Positions 7,851 through 16,383 of a stretch of DNA of 24,451 nucleotides are shown piece by piece. The notes beneath the pieces were generated by a model. That model did not search any database. It was not told the DNA's origin and was given only the letters and a program-made list of their open reading frames with translations. A program made the translations under genes and the position numbers. Location of the stretch: the IMG/VR virus record IMGVR_UViG_3300032093_004314, positions 1 to 24,451 of that record; one strand, written 5' to 3'. The stretch comes from a virus. Positions within the stretch are counted from its first letter, which is position 1. The number at the start of each line of letters is the position of its first letter.

Positions 7851-10800
7851 TATTTCCCAAGTTGAGCAGCAATGCGCCTCCGCAGGCGATCATAGTTTCG
7901 ATACGGAGTCATGCTGGTGCTGCCAGCCGGGGCTGGAGCTAGGAAGTCGATGCTGGCAATTGTACCATCCGCAGATCGAACATTGCCTGTACCGCCTTGT
8001 CGGCCAATGATTTGACCAGGAACCACCCGTGTCCCAATCCCCAAGGAGGGTCGAGAAGCAAGGTGGGCATAGAGCACATCAACGGGTTGACTGGTCTCTG
8101 GATCAATTGATTCCACAACCACGTAGTTTCCATAGCCAGGTTCAAAGTTGATGTCCTTGATTCTGCCAGGAAGTACTGCTGGGAATTGCTTATTTTCAAA
8201 GAATACATCGAGGCCGGGTTGACCATCAGGGCGTTCGAATGTAACGGAACTTACCTGCTGTCGAAACGATTGGAGCCCGGCACCATTAAAATTTCCGCCG
8301 CCTGCCATCTCCTGCCTAAGGGCACGAAGGTAACGGGGGGCATCAATCTTGCGAGTTGCTTCCCATTCCATTGTCAGATCCTCAACAGCACCACGAAGAT
8401 CATTGCTTTGACCTCGCAGATACGAATTAAGTCTCTTCCTCCAGGGGAATCCCTCGGTGATCACCGCATCAAACAGGCGGTCCTGCGTAGCCTTATCAAA
8501 CACTGCTGTGTCTGGAATCCCTGCCAACTGTTGAGCAGCTTCTAGGGTCTTGACTTTGAATTGATACTTTCCGTTGTGGAGGTAGCCACGTTGCTTGACC
8601 TGGGCGATGGTCATCTTAGGCAGCTGTGGATCTGTCAGACTTCCAGCAACACCATTGTTATACCCACCATACCCAGCATCACCGGGACCGCCCTCCAGTT
8701 CGCCTAGAGCGGCTCTGAGGGAAGCCAGGCCTTTACCAGCGCCTCCTTGGGATTGACTTTGGAGATCTTGACCGGCTTTGGCTCTTTGAAGGCGAAGTCG
8801 AAGCCGTTCTCTGGCGCGACCTGTAATTCTTGGATTTGCCAACCCGGCAGCAGCAACAGGATCGTAGCTAGCGTTGTCTGAGTAGCGTTTAGCAGAAACA
8901 TTAGAAGAAGTTACGGTGTACGGAATCCCCTGTAATTCAGCCTGTTTCTTCAGAAGTTCATTAACCGATAGGTTGCTGGCCCTGGCCATGACTTCCAAAT
9001 CTGCAGATGGCTTGCCTCCGTTATTGAGAACATCCATGTTCAACTCAAGGCGTTCTCGTGGGAAGAGAACACTACTGCGTCCGGAGACAACGCGGGGAAG
9101 GCGGGCTGCCACTTGTTCAGCAAGATCCAGTCCAGAAGGACCAGCTACCTTACGAACGGGGCGGGGCAGGCCACGCATGGCACCAGGAGTCGGTAGAACC
9201 CAAGCACCAGTTTTATCTTGAATCGGGGCAAAGTCCCCACCAGGCCCAAGAGCAGAAACAATCTGCTGCTCCATAAAGGTCTGTGCCTGGAGGCGATTCA
9301 TGTCTACTGATTGCATTTGCCGCAGTGTGGTGGCGGCAGCAATATCAACAATGGCGGATACTGTTGAGGCAGACTTGTCCGCAAATTGAGCATCAGAGAT
9401 ACCCTGTGCTTTCATAATGCCACGCAATTTATCGCGGGCATATGCTCTCATTGTTGCCTTTTCAGGCAGCAACTTCTCATTATCATCACTGGGCAGCAGA
9501 GCCCTGGCACGTTGAGCAGCATCAGAACTGATGTGACCAGTTGCCTCAAGTAGTTGAAGCTCGGATACACTTTTAATGACACCTTTGCCGATGGCATCGA
9601 TGACATTCTGATCATTCTTTGGATTGTAGTTTTTACCAAAGGTTCTCAGTTTAGTCAGTGCTTCGGTTGCCTCAGGATACAAGGACTGCATCTCCTCCAG
9701 TTTCGTCTGCGTTGTCTCAAACAAACGAGGAGATGGGTTGGCCTGGAACTGATTGAGCATAAAAGAGATTTCTTCCCTTACGGCTTCTTCAACCTCTTTG
9801 GCCTGCTGTTCAATCTGACCATTGAGTTTGGTTCGAATCTCAGCAATATCAAGGCCGAACCGCTCGCCAACAGTCCGCAGACTAGGATCCTCCGGATTGA
9901 TGAGGGAGGCTTCGTAGTTATCAAGAGCCGTGTTTGCTTCTACCGGATTGGTTGCCCCGAGCCTTTGGATCTGAGTCAGGATGGTATCGTTGGCTAGTTT
10001 GTTGGCCGCCTGCCAATTGCCTGTCAAATTATAGGCTTCTTTGTATGCCGTAGCAACAAGACTTTGCGCCTGTGTTTTATCGGCAAAGCCGTTAATCTTA
10101 CCACCAACACCAGCGATGAACCGTTCCTGATCAAGTGCAACTCGATTGGTGACAATCTCCTTCATCCGTTCTCCGAGAATACGTTGCCGTACCCGAAGCA
10201 TGGTTGGGGTGAGATGTTCAGAAATGATTAGAGGATTGAGATCTCTAACACCAGCGGCCTCCATAAACCGTTGAAGACCTACCTGCCAAACTGCCATCAA
10301 TTCTGGCTGTGTTTGAGCAGTGGCTGGAGTGATGAATCTCGTGGATCCATCTGGTTGAACCAGCGGAATTTGTGTGTCCCGATCACGCACAAAGGTGTCA
10401 AGAACATATTCAGCCTGAGTGGCAGCCAGTTGAGCACGCCCAACCGCTTCCCCATACCGCTGATACGCATTGAGGGTGGGACTTTCTTGGCGGTAGGTTT
10501 CACCAAGTCCTGGGTTTACCGCAGTCAGTTGATTGGCGGTCTGACGTTCTTGATCAGCAGCTACTTCGAACTGCTGCTTTTCCTGCTTGTACTTATCCGC
10601 AACGTTTGGATTGACCGTAACATCACCATTAAGTACTCGTGCAATTCCCAGTTTGATGTCCTTCTCAATGCGACCTTTCGTCTCTTCAAGCATGACCTTG
10701 TTGAGAGTCTCAGAAAAGGCTGTCAATGCCTCCAGGTCTTGTTTATTGTTTTGGAGGACAGTCTCCGCAACAGCATTGGACTGTTCGGTGCGGCGCTGTG

Positions 10801-10915
10801 TTTCCCGTAGGAACTGGGAACTAGGATCAAATGCTTGGACTGGATTAAACCCCGCAACTCGCTGTGGCCCAGTTAGCTGAATTTGTCCAGGAGTTGATTC
10901 ATAAATTCTAGCCAT
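7850..10915 (-). CDS. Internal virion protein, gp15-like, with lysozyme-like and M23-like C-terminus
   Basis: A 1021-residue protein in T7 gene 15 position. Residues 1-700 are mostly helical (AETVLQNNKQDLEALTAFSE near the start) as expected of the gp15 tube protein. Residues about 736-855 resemble a lysozyme-like muramidase or lambda-R-type domain: ELEGG with probable catalytic Glu at about 741, then GKYQFKVKTLEAAQQLAG (782 on), FDKATQDRLFDAV, and a closing MEWEA. Residues about 895-1000 resemble peptidase M23: QPGLDV, GYGNYVVVES, VLYAHL and GQIIGRQGGTG. In that second domain the usual HxGxD is QPGLD and the usual HLHFE region reads IASIDFL, so most zinc and catalytic histidines are gone. T7 gp15 is 747 aa; the extra length is this C-terminal pair. 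Start ATG overlaps the gp14-like stop by 8 bp. Confidence 0.88.
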   Translation of the reverse strand: MARIYESTPGQIQLTGPQRVAGFNPVQAFDPSSQFLRETQRRTEQSNAVAETVLQNNKQDLEALTAFSETLNKVMLEETKGRIEKDIKLGIARVLNGDVTVNPNVADKYKQEKQQFEVAADQERQTANQLTAVNPGLGETYRQESPTLNAYQRYGEAVGRAQLAATQAEYVLDTFVRDRDTQIPLVQPDGSTRFITPATAQTQPELMAVWQVGLQRFMEAAGVRDLNPLIISEHLTPTMLRVRQRILGERMKEIVTNRVALDQERFIAGVGGKINGFADKTQAQSLVATAYKEAYNLTGNWQAANKLANDTILTQIQRLGATNPVEANTALDNYEASLINPEDPSLRTVGERFGLDIAEIRTKLNGQIEQQAKEVEEAVREEISFMLNQFQANPSPRLFETTQTKLEEMQSLYPEATEALTKLRTFGKNYNPKNDQNVIDAIGKGVIKSVSELQLLEATGHISSDAAQRARALLPSDDNEKLLPEKATMRAYARDKLRGIMKAQGISDAQFADKSASTVSAIVDIAAATTLRQMQSVDMNRLQAQTFMEQQIVSALGPGGDFAPIQDKTGAWVLPTPGAMRGLPRPVRKVAGPSGLDLAEQVAARLPRVVSGRSSVLFPRERLELNMDVLNNGGKPSADLEVMARASNLSVNELLKKQAELQGIPYTVTSSNVSAKRYSDNASYDPVAAAGLANPRITGRARERLRLRLQRAKAGQDLQSQSQGGAGKGLASLRAALGELEGGPGDAGYGGYNNGVAGSLTDPQLPKMTIAQVKQRGYLHNGKYQFKVKTLEAAQQLAGIPDTAVFDKATQDRLFDAVITEGFPWRKRLNSYLRGQSNDLRGAVEDLTMEWEATRKIDAPRYLRALRQEMAGGGNFNGAGLQSFRQQVSSVTFERPDGQPGLDVFFENKQFPAVLPGRIKDINFEPGYGNYVVVESIDPETSQPVDVLYAHLASRPSLGIGTRVVPGQIIGRQGGTGNVRSADGTIASIDFLAPAPAGSTSMTPYRNYDRLRRRIAAQLGK

Positions 10916-11549
10916 TAGCCTTAGCCTTAGGGGGTTTAAGTTCGTTATAGGTGCTCAGCCCACCAATAGCCGAAGATCCAAGTCCCGCCACCAATCCAAT
11001 ACCGCTAGGACCCGGCATAGCAATCGGAGAGGAAGGCTTGATGGTGCGCTGAGAAGCAGCCATATTGTTTGCAGACTCCTGCTGATTATAGATGCTTTCA
11101 GCACCAATCCAGTAATCCTGATTGGCATACGCAAGGTTCTGACCCAGCACTGCCATATCACGATCGGCTGTCCTTTCAGCATCCGCCAGCAGTAGCCCAA
11201 TTGACTGTCCAGAGCGTCCGGTGGCCATCACAAGCCCCTGCTGCTGAAGACTTTGAATGGTGCGTTCCTGGGCCTTCTGGGCTGCTTGGGCATACTCAGC
11301 TTGAAGCTTGCTCTGTTCCGAAGTATAGGCCCGATTGGCAGCCTCAGCATTGAGACGCATTTGCGCTTCATAGCTTCTTTCGGATTGGTTGTAGGCTGTC
11401 AGCTGAGCCTGATATTGTTGTTGGGCAACAGCATTCGCATAGTTAGCCTGCTGTTGTTGTTGCTGATAGGAAGCGATTGAGCCAATAGCTCCACTAGCAA
11501 AGGAGCCAATCGCGGTTACAATAGCTAGTGTTTCAACACCTAGGCACAT
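10908..11549 (-). CDS. Internal virion protein, gp14-like
   Basis: A 213-residue protein. The N-terminus has a hydrophobic, glycine/alanine-rich helix (IVTAIGSFASGAIGSIAS) followed by a long Gln/Ala-rich helical region (residues 29-110) including a run of six glutamines, and a flexible Pro/Gly C-terminus. T7 gp14 (196 aa) has the same size, an N-terminal hydrophobic helix and an Ala/Gln-rich body; it is ejected first and is thought to form a pore in the outer membrane. Position between gp13-like and gp15-like genes agrees. The gene overlaps both neighbours, by 10 bp upstream and 8 bp downstream, so translation is probably coupled. Confidence 0.88.
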   Translation of the reverse strand: MCLGVETLAIVTAIGSFASGAIGSIASYQQQQQQANYANAVAQQQYQAQLTAYNQSERSYEAQMRLNAEAANRAYTSEQSKLQAEYAQAAQKAQERTIQSLQQQGLVMATGRSGQSIGLLLADAERTADRDMAVLGQNLAYANQDYWIGAESIYNQQESANNMAASQRTIKPSSPIAMPGPSGIGLVAGLGSSAIGGLSTYNELKPPKAKANG

Positions 11550-12010
11550 GGCATTAACTTAGCAAATTCTACATAGGTTAGATTGTTGGGACCAACACTT
11601 CGATATGCCAACCGCTTGAATCCAAGCATGTGAAGCAGTTTCATGTGCATCTCATTTCGTGGATCAGCAATGTTGTGAAGCATCAGGTAGGAGGTTTGTT
11701 GATCGACCCATTTTCTTGCCTCCTTGAAAAAGAGTTTTGGGTACTGGCGGACATAGGGTGTGGTTAACATCCAGATGGCTCCGCTATGGGCATCTGTTCT
11801 GGATACCCCAGCCATCCCACATATCATGCCAGCTGGATTCCAAAAGCAAATTGGATCCTCTTCGACATCAAGAGCCTGAAGGAGGGCCATTCGCATATCA
11901 GTAATGCCAAGGCCCTCTAGTTCTCTGCGATCTGCTGGCTGAAGATGGGCGGCCACCCACTCAACGTCGAATGGCCGCGCTTTATCAATGAGTTTGGTGA
12001 GAATACCCAT
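11540..12010 (-). CDS. gp13-like internal protein with GNAT-type fold
   Basis: A 156-residue protein directly after tail tube B, as T7 gene 13. It has features of a GNAT acetyltransferase-like fold: a central strand around ICFWNPAGMICGMAGV, a conserved-looking WMLTTPYVRQYPKLFFKEAR helix, and a C-terminal Asn...K-L-L-x-x-LGFKRL pattern (MKLLHMLGFKRLAYRSVG). T7 gp13 (138 aa) has a comparable arrangement near its C-terminus (F-L-K-T-I-G-A-V-F) and is needed for virion assembly. Whether this protein binds acetyl-CoA is unknown; the usual Q/RxxGxG/A loop is not clear, so a structural role is more likely than catalysis. Its stop overlaps the gp14-like start by 10 bp. Confidence 0.75.
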   Translation of the reverse strand: MGILTKLIDKARPFDVEWVAAHLQPADRRELEGLGITDMRMALLQALDVEEDPICFWNPAGMICGMAGVSRTDAHSGAIWMLTTPYVRQYPKLFFKEARKWVDQQTSYLMLHNIADPRNEMHMKLLHMLGFKRLAYRSVGPNNLTYVEFAKLMPCA

Positions 12011-12012
12011 TA

Positions 12013-14703
12013 CTACTTAAGGGAGATTCCTTTGTTGTTGTAGGTGCCTTCCCAGGTGATCGACGTGAGAGCCGTGGGGAAGGGGCTATCCGCCACCAAC
12101 TCTACCTCTACCTGATCGCCTTTGGCAAGAATAGGAACGGTATTCCGTGCATTCCTTAGAACTGGAATGGCGTTGGCCAGGTAAAGGTTGCCCACAATTT
12201 GGGGAAGATTGATGGAGAATTCTGCTCTACCATCTGCCCGCACCTTAACGATGTACGGACCAGAATCATAGCTATCGATCGATAGTCGATTGATTGTGGG
12301 GATGTTGAGTGTATCCTTCCGCCCCTCACTCACCAAGAAGTAGAAGGCAGGCAGAATAGCGGAGGCTTCATACTTGTACCCAAGAGCGAATTTCTTGGTT
12401 GTTTGATTCTCCTCAACCGTCACAAAGTACCGTTGACCAACAGGCTGTGCCAGATCTGTCTCCAGAGGAAGTTCAAGAACAACACCAGGCTCCAGCGGAT
12501 CCAAGGATACCAGAACAGGCTGAAGGGTGGAATCATTGAATCCATCCTTAAAGCAGATGTGGGTCTCGTCTGTTCCAGCAAAGTAAACCTTGGTGGGATT
12601 GTAATCGAAAAGATCAAGGCGCAGATCGATGTACTTGTCCTCAAAGAGTACCGCACCACCAGGAGTATCCGTCAATAGATTGAGCTTGCTGAGTACATGA
12701 TTACTACCCTGCTGTGTAACCACAAACATTGTATCATGTTCAAACTCCACCATTGCGATGGTGCCTGCCATTTCCCACTTGAACCAGGACGCCATCAGTC
12801 GCTTGGTTCCATCCTCAAAGAAGCGGAAGAGATACAGGGACTTGGGTTCACGATTGCTTAGTGCGGTGAACGTATTGGCAGAAGTGGTAACCCTCAGATC
12901 ACGAATGTCCGAGGGAATGTAGGATGGAATGCCTCGTGTAAGTTCGGTAACCGCAGGCTTCTCACCTGGGCCACCAATCACCATTTCAAACGCACCGGTG
13001 GATGTATCGTTTTGTTCTACGAAAACAATACTAGAACCAGTGTCGATAGGCGAAATGCGGGGCGACTGGCTGAAGCTACTAACCAAGTTAATCTCAGCCG
13101 TAGCAGCAGAGAATGCCTCTGTTGAGGTCTCCAGGATGTATTGAGCATTGTCGGCAAACAGGGCCAATCCCCGAGGAATTTGAACCGCATGACGCAATTC
13201 AATTGGCTTCAACGAACCGCAACTAAGATCAATCGGATCGCTATCAACGATGGTGATGACCGTGCTTGCAAAGAAGTTGAAGTAGTCCCCAGCCCGTGAG
13301 CAGATGACATTTTCATTGGACATCAAGATCAGTCGATTCTTGAAAAATGAAATGCCATGAATGTTTGTCCCAACAAATGTGGGCATGAGGTTGGTTTCTG
13401 CGTCTCCAACAACTCGTGGCTGCCAGAACTGGGATGCAATTCCATCTACGGATTGAGTTACCGAAGTGACGGTATCTACCCGGAATGTATCACCCTCAGC
13501 ACTGGTAACAACATCCAGGGCAGTGTATGCTCTACCTGACCGGCTGATCTTAATGCCAGTGATGGCACCGGTAGTGGATGTCGAAGTTACTTTAAGACGG
13601 AGGTTGATACCAGTCCCACCATAAACTGGAAAGCTCTGTCCAACAGCATACCTGCCGTTCCCAGAAGTGAGGATACTAACAGCAGAAGGAACACCCGTTA
13701 CTGTTGCAGTAGGTGGGGTGGCAAGTGCTGATGCCTCGTCAAGTTTACGGAAGGTGAATGTGCCGTTTGCCTCACGAATGATTACATGGGGCATGGTGGC
13801 TTCATCAAAAGACTTCACCACCCCAGGACCAATCGTTTCCTCCCAGACACCTGTGCCGCTAGAGCTTCCATCGCTGGTAACAAACTTCACATAGTAATCA
13901 TCACCAGTTGAATTCTCTGAGGCGAGAACCTTGATAATTGATCCATTAAGGAATTGCCTTGGCAACTCACCAACAACACTGACAGTTCCTTTGTATGCCT
14001 GAATGGCATTGCCTGCTGTGCCACCCTTTGCTTCCAGAGAGAAGTCAGCGTTGTTGGCCCTTCGAACATGGATGCTGTTGCCCACTCCGGTTGCCACAAA
14101 CAATGGGTTAGCATTGATGGCAGAGACCAGAGCGTTGATGATCGTTGAGGCACTGAGAGAAGAACCAGAAGTTGTGGGGGTACTGTAGGTAAACGATGTA
14201 CCAGCAATCTTAACTTCGTAGCTCGTGTCGTATGCCACACTGTTGAGCACCACAAACCCATAGGGGGTAACTGCTGCGCTCACATCTCCAGCATCCTCCA
14301 ACACGACAACCGTTCTGTTCAACACAAAGTTGTAGTCGTTGATCTGAAGGATGGCCAGATCTGAAGAATCAGTATGTGTTGCGTATGTGGTGGCCGATCC
14401 TGCTGGAGTATTTACTGTCTGTTGAATGCCGCTGTTTGCGTCCCAGATTCTCAGAACACCTTGCTTGGTAAACTCAATGAGGTACTTCTCTTCGTCGTCT
14501 CGGAAGATAGGAAACCAAGTGCCATCAGAGACAGCATTATCAAGCTTACGAATGCCCCGAAGACCCGGACGCTTAGCCAGACCAAAGGTAGGATCTGGAT
14601 AGTAGTTTGTGCATTTTCGCAGCTGATTTGCTGCCTTGAAAGCATCAGGCTGCTGCGATACCCCACCAATCAAGTTTGGTATTTTCTGAGAAACGGCAGC
14701 CAT
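12013..14703 (-). CDS. Tail tubular protein B, gp12-like
   Basis: An 896-residue protein with the family's typical opening (SQKIPNLIGGVSQQPDAFK, residues 5-23, then CTNYYPDPTFGLAKRPGL), found at the N-terminus of T7 gp12 and relatives. The rest is beta-rich, with ISFFKNRLILMSNENVICSR in the middle, a recurrent motif of these nozzle proteins. T7 gp12 is 794 aa, so this copy is somewhat long, probably through an insertion in the N-terminal third, which has Thr/Ser-rich beta repeats. Role: the nozzle below gp11, to which fibres attach. The ATG overlaps the gp11-like stop by one base (TAATG). Confidence 0.95.
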   Translation of the reverse strand: MAAVSQKIPNLIGGVSQQPDAFKAANQLRKCTNYYPDPTFGLAKRPGLRGIRKLDNAVSDGTWFPIFRDDEEKYLIEFTKQGVLRIWDANSGIQQTVNTPAGSATTYATHTDSSDLAILQINDYNFVLNRTVVVLEDAGDVSAAVTPYGFVVLNSVAYDTSYEVKIAGTSFTYSTPTTSGSSLSASTIINALVSAINANPLFVATGVGNSIHVRRANNADFSLEAKGGTAGNAIQAYKGTVSVVGELPRQFLNGSIIKVLASENSTGDDYYVKFVTSDGSSSGTGVWEETIGPGVVKSFDEATMPHVIIREANGTFTFRKLDEASALATPPTATVTGVPSAVSILTSGNGRYAVGQSFPVYGGTGINLRLKVTSTSTTGAITGIKISRSGRAYTALDVVTSAEGDTFRVDTVTSVTQSVDGIASQFWQPRVVGDAETNLMPTFVGTNIHGISFFKNRLILMSNENVICSRAGDYFNFFASTVITIVDSDPIDLSCGSLKPIELRHAVQIPRGLALFADNAQYILETSTEAFSAATAEINLVSSFSQSPRISPIDTGSSIVFVEQNDTSTGAFEMVIGGPGEKPAVTELTRGIPSYIPSDIRDLRVTTSANTFTALSNREPKSLYLFRFFEDGTKRLMASWFKWEMAGTIAMVEFEHDTMFVVTQQGSNHVLSKLNLLTDTPGGAVLFEDKYIDLRLDLFDYNPTKVYFAGTDETHICFKDGFNDSTLQPVLVSLDPLEPGVVLELPLETDLAQPVGQRYFVTVEENQTTKKFALGYKYEASAILPAFYFLVSEGRKDTLNIPTINRLSIDSYDSGPYIVKVRADGRAEFSINLPQIVGNLYLANAIPVLRNARNTVPILAKGDQVEVELVADSPFPTALTSITWEGTYNNKGISLK

Positions 14704-15302
14704 TAGCGTGCAATAGTACGGAACGGAGTGTATGAGACGTAGAAATTCTGACCACTTTCCAGACCAAAGATATTGACTTCGGAGGTGCTGGTATCGTAGG
14801 CCAGACAGTTGGATCTGAGGATGGTCTCATCCTGTGCATTGAAGGTCACCATCTCCTGAGAACCAAGTGCTCGTCCAGCGAATACTCTGGTGGCTCGTTG
14901 CGTGATGTAGTCCTTGAATGGTTGAGGGAGGTCTTCAAAGTCAAAGAGCCAAACCACATCGCAGTTGATGATCTCTCCAGGAACAAACTCATAGGTATGG
15001 GCCAGCTTATCATAAAGCTTCCCACCCCGCAATACCGTCTGGTATTTCTGAGAGTTAGCTGTCTTGTTATCCGTCAAGGACAGTACATCTTGAGGGATTG
15101 CAATTTCCCCGTTTGTGTCCGCAGTGAACGGATAGTTAATTTCGGTGTTAAAGTGCCAGCCCTCGCCTTGAACTTCTCGGCTTACAGAGTCAAGAATAGC
15201 CAGCGCAAGAGCCAGTTCAGGGTTAGCCACATCAAGGCTGACCACTGGTGCCTGCCCGATGCCGTTAAGCATTTGGTTAATTGCTTGGAGTTGAGTCGTC
15301 AT
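14703..15302 (-). CDS. Tail tubular protein A, gp11-like
   Basis: A 199-residue protein, very close to the 196 aa of T7 gp11. It opens with QAINQMLNGIGQAPVVSLD, the standard opening of this adaptor family, and contains EVQGEGWHFNTEINYPFTAD, FEDLPQPFKDYITQRATRVF and a C-terminal segment ending in RTIAR. Gp11 forms the ring joining the portal to the nozzle. It is the first gene after the capsid terminator, and its ATG is only 18 bases beyond the T-run. Expression therefore depends on readthrough or on a promoter I cannot identify. Confidence 0.95.
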   Translation of the reverse strand: MTTQLQAINQMLNGIGQAPVVSLDVANPELALALAILDSVSREVQGEGWHFNTEINYPFTADTNGEIAIPQDVLSLTDNKTANSQKYQTVLRGGKLYDKLAHTYEFVPGEIINCDVVWLFDFEDLPQPFKDYITQRATRVFAGRALGSQEMVTFNAQDETILRSNCLAYDTSTSEVNIFGLESGQNFYVSYTPFRTIAR

Positions 15303-15320
15303 GTTATCGGACAGGACATT

Positions 15321-15357
15321 AAAAAAAGAGGGGCTAACCTTTAATAGGCTAACCCCT
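15321..15357 (-). terminator. Rho-independent terminator after the capsid gene
   Basis: On the minus strand, AGGGGTTAGCC pairs with GGTTAGCCCCT across a 7-base loop (TATTAAA), an 11-bp stem containing two G-U wobbles, followed by CTTTTTTT. The wobble pairs become A-C mismatches on the plus strand, so the structure is designed for minus-strand RNA. It lies 24 bases after the capsid stop, the place of the T-phi terminator of T7. A smaller hairpin (CCTAG-CCAAAA-CTAGG, 15365-15380) lies between. Confidence 0.85.
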
Positions 15358-15381
15358 TATTGAACCTAGTTTTGGCTAGGA

Positions 15382-16383
15382 TCAGGCCACGTTGCGGAAG
15401 GCACCAGCACAGGAGACGCGCACAGGACCAGCGCCATAGGCCAGGCGGCCCACGATCACATCGCCCTGATAGATCACCTTGGTGTCAGCACCGGTGGTCT
15501 GCACGGAGGGGCCAATGGCCTCCACCACACCAGCAGCATCCCGATGGAAGATCAGGCCGCAGGCGTTGGTGAAGTCGGTAGCGATACCGTAGTTGTTGTT
15601 CTCGCCGGTAACGGCGGCGGCATCGATGTTGGCACCAGCAGCCGAACCATACTTGCCCAGGAAGGGGATGTTGTTCGACTTGTAGATCTTGATGCCAGCG
15701 ATCTCGTAGAGACCTTCGCCGCTGTTCAGGCTGCCACCAGAGGCACCATACTCACGGTTGAGGATGTTGGTGTCCACCTGGCTGATCAGTGCATAGTACT
15801 GACGAGGGGACAGCACGGCAACACGACCATCCTTAGGAGCAGCGATTTCATCCAGGCGAGCGGCGGCTTCGAAGAAACCATCCACGAGGGCCTGAGCATC
15901 ATACTCCTTGTTGGCACCGAGGTTGATACGGAAGCCACCAGGCTCGCCGGTCACAGCAGCAGTCAGGCCGGAGGCACGATCCAGAACGCGGAAGATACGG
16001 CGATCATAGAATTCAGCCAGGCTCTGACCGATCTGACGGGCGATGGGGCCACGGATGTCATACTGGGCCAGAGTCTCGTCGAGGTTATCAACGAACGCAG
16101 AGGCAACCAGCAGGTCGTCCATTGCGATGGTGGTCTCAGCAGCCGGAGGGTTGCCGCTACCCAGGATCGCGGTGCCAGGGGTGTAGTAGCCAGCCTGGAT
16201 ACGACCGGTGTGAATGAACTGGGCTTCCTTGCCACCACGCAGGGTCCGGTTCATCACCAGGCCTTTTGCGATCGTGTTGTTGCGGAAAGCTTCGTAAACT
16301 TCGCCCGTAAAGAGCTTCAGAAAGAGAGCCTTCTTGTCGCCAGCCTTATTAACCTGGCCGAGTTGCGTAAGAGTTGCAGTCAC
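15382..16383 (-). CDS. Major capsid protein, gp10-like
   Basis: A 333-residue protein (T7 gp10A is 345 aa) in gene 10 position. Recognisable stretches include LFTGEVYEAFRNNTIAKGL, RTLRGGKEAQFIHTGRI, a DDLLVASAFVDNLDETLAQY helix, and a late YGAGPVRVSCAGAF. It builds the T=7 shell. The start is GTG: an in-frame TAA lies 24 bases upstream and the next ATG is at residue 44, inside the conserved region. No Shine-Dalgarno sequence precedes it; the region is pyrimidine-rich (CCCTTTTTTCCTTT). Codon choice differs from all neighbours, with strong preference for C-ending codons and CTG, GGC and CGC, as expected of the most highly made protein. A terminator follows. Confidence 0.97.
   Translation of the reverse strand: MTATLTQLGQVNKAGDKKALFLKLFTGEVYEAFRNNTIAKGLVMNRTLRGGKEAQFIHTGRIQAGYYTPGTAILGSGNPPAAETTIAMDDLLVASAFVDNLDETLAQYDIRGPIARQIGQSLAEFYDRRIFRVLDRASGLTAAVTGEPGGFRINLGANKEYDAQALVDGFFEAAARLDEIAAPKDGRVAVLSPRQYYALISQVDTNILNREYGASGGSLNSGEGLYEIAGIKIYKSNNIPFLGKYGSAAGANIDAAAVTGENNNYGIATDFTNACGLIFHRDAAGVVEAIGPSVQTTGADTKVIYQGDVIVGRLAYGAGPVRVSCAGAFRNVA

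Noticed and set aside
11430-11470. CAG/CAA-type repeat as a mobile or satellite repeat
   Set aside because: It encodes the polyglutamine stretch of the gp14-like protein and is in frame, so it is a coding low-complexity run.
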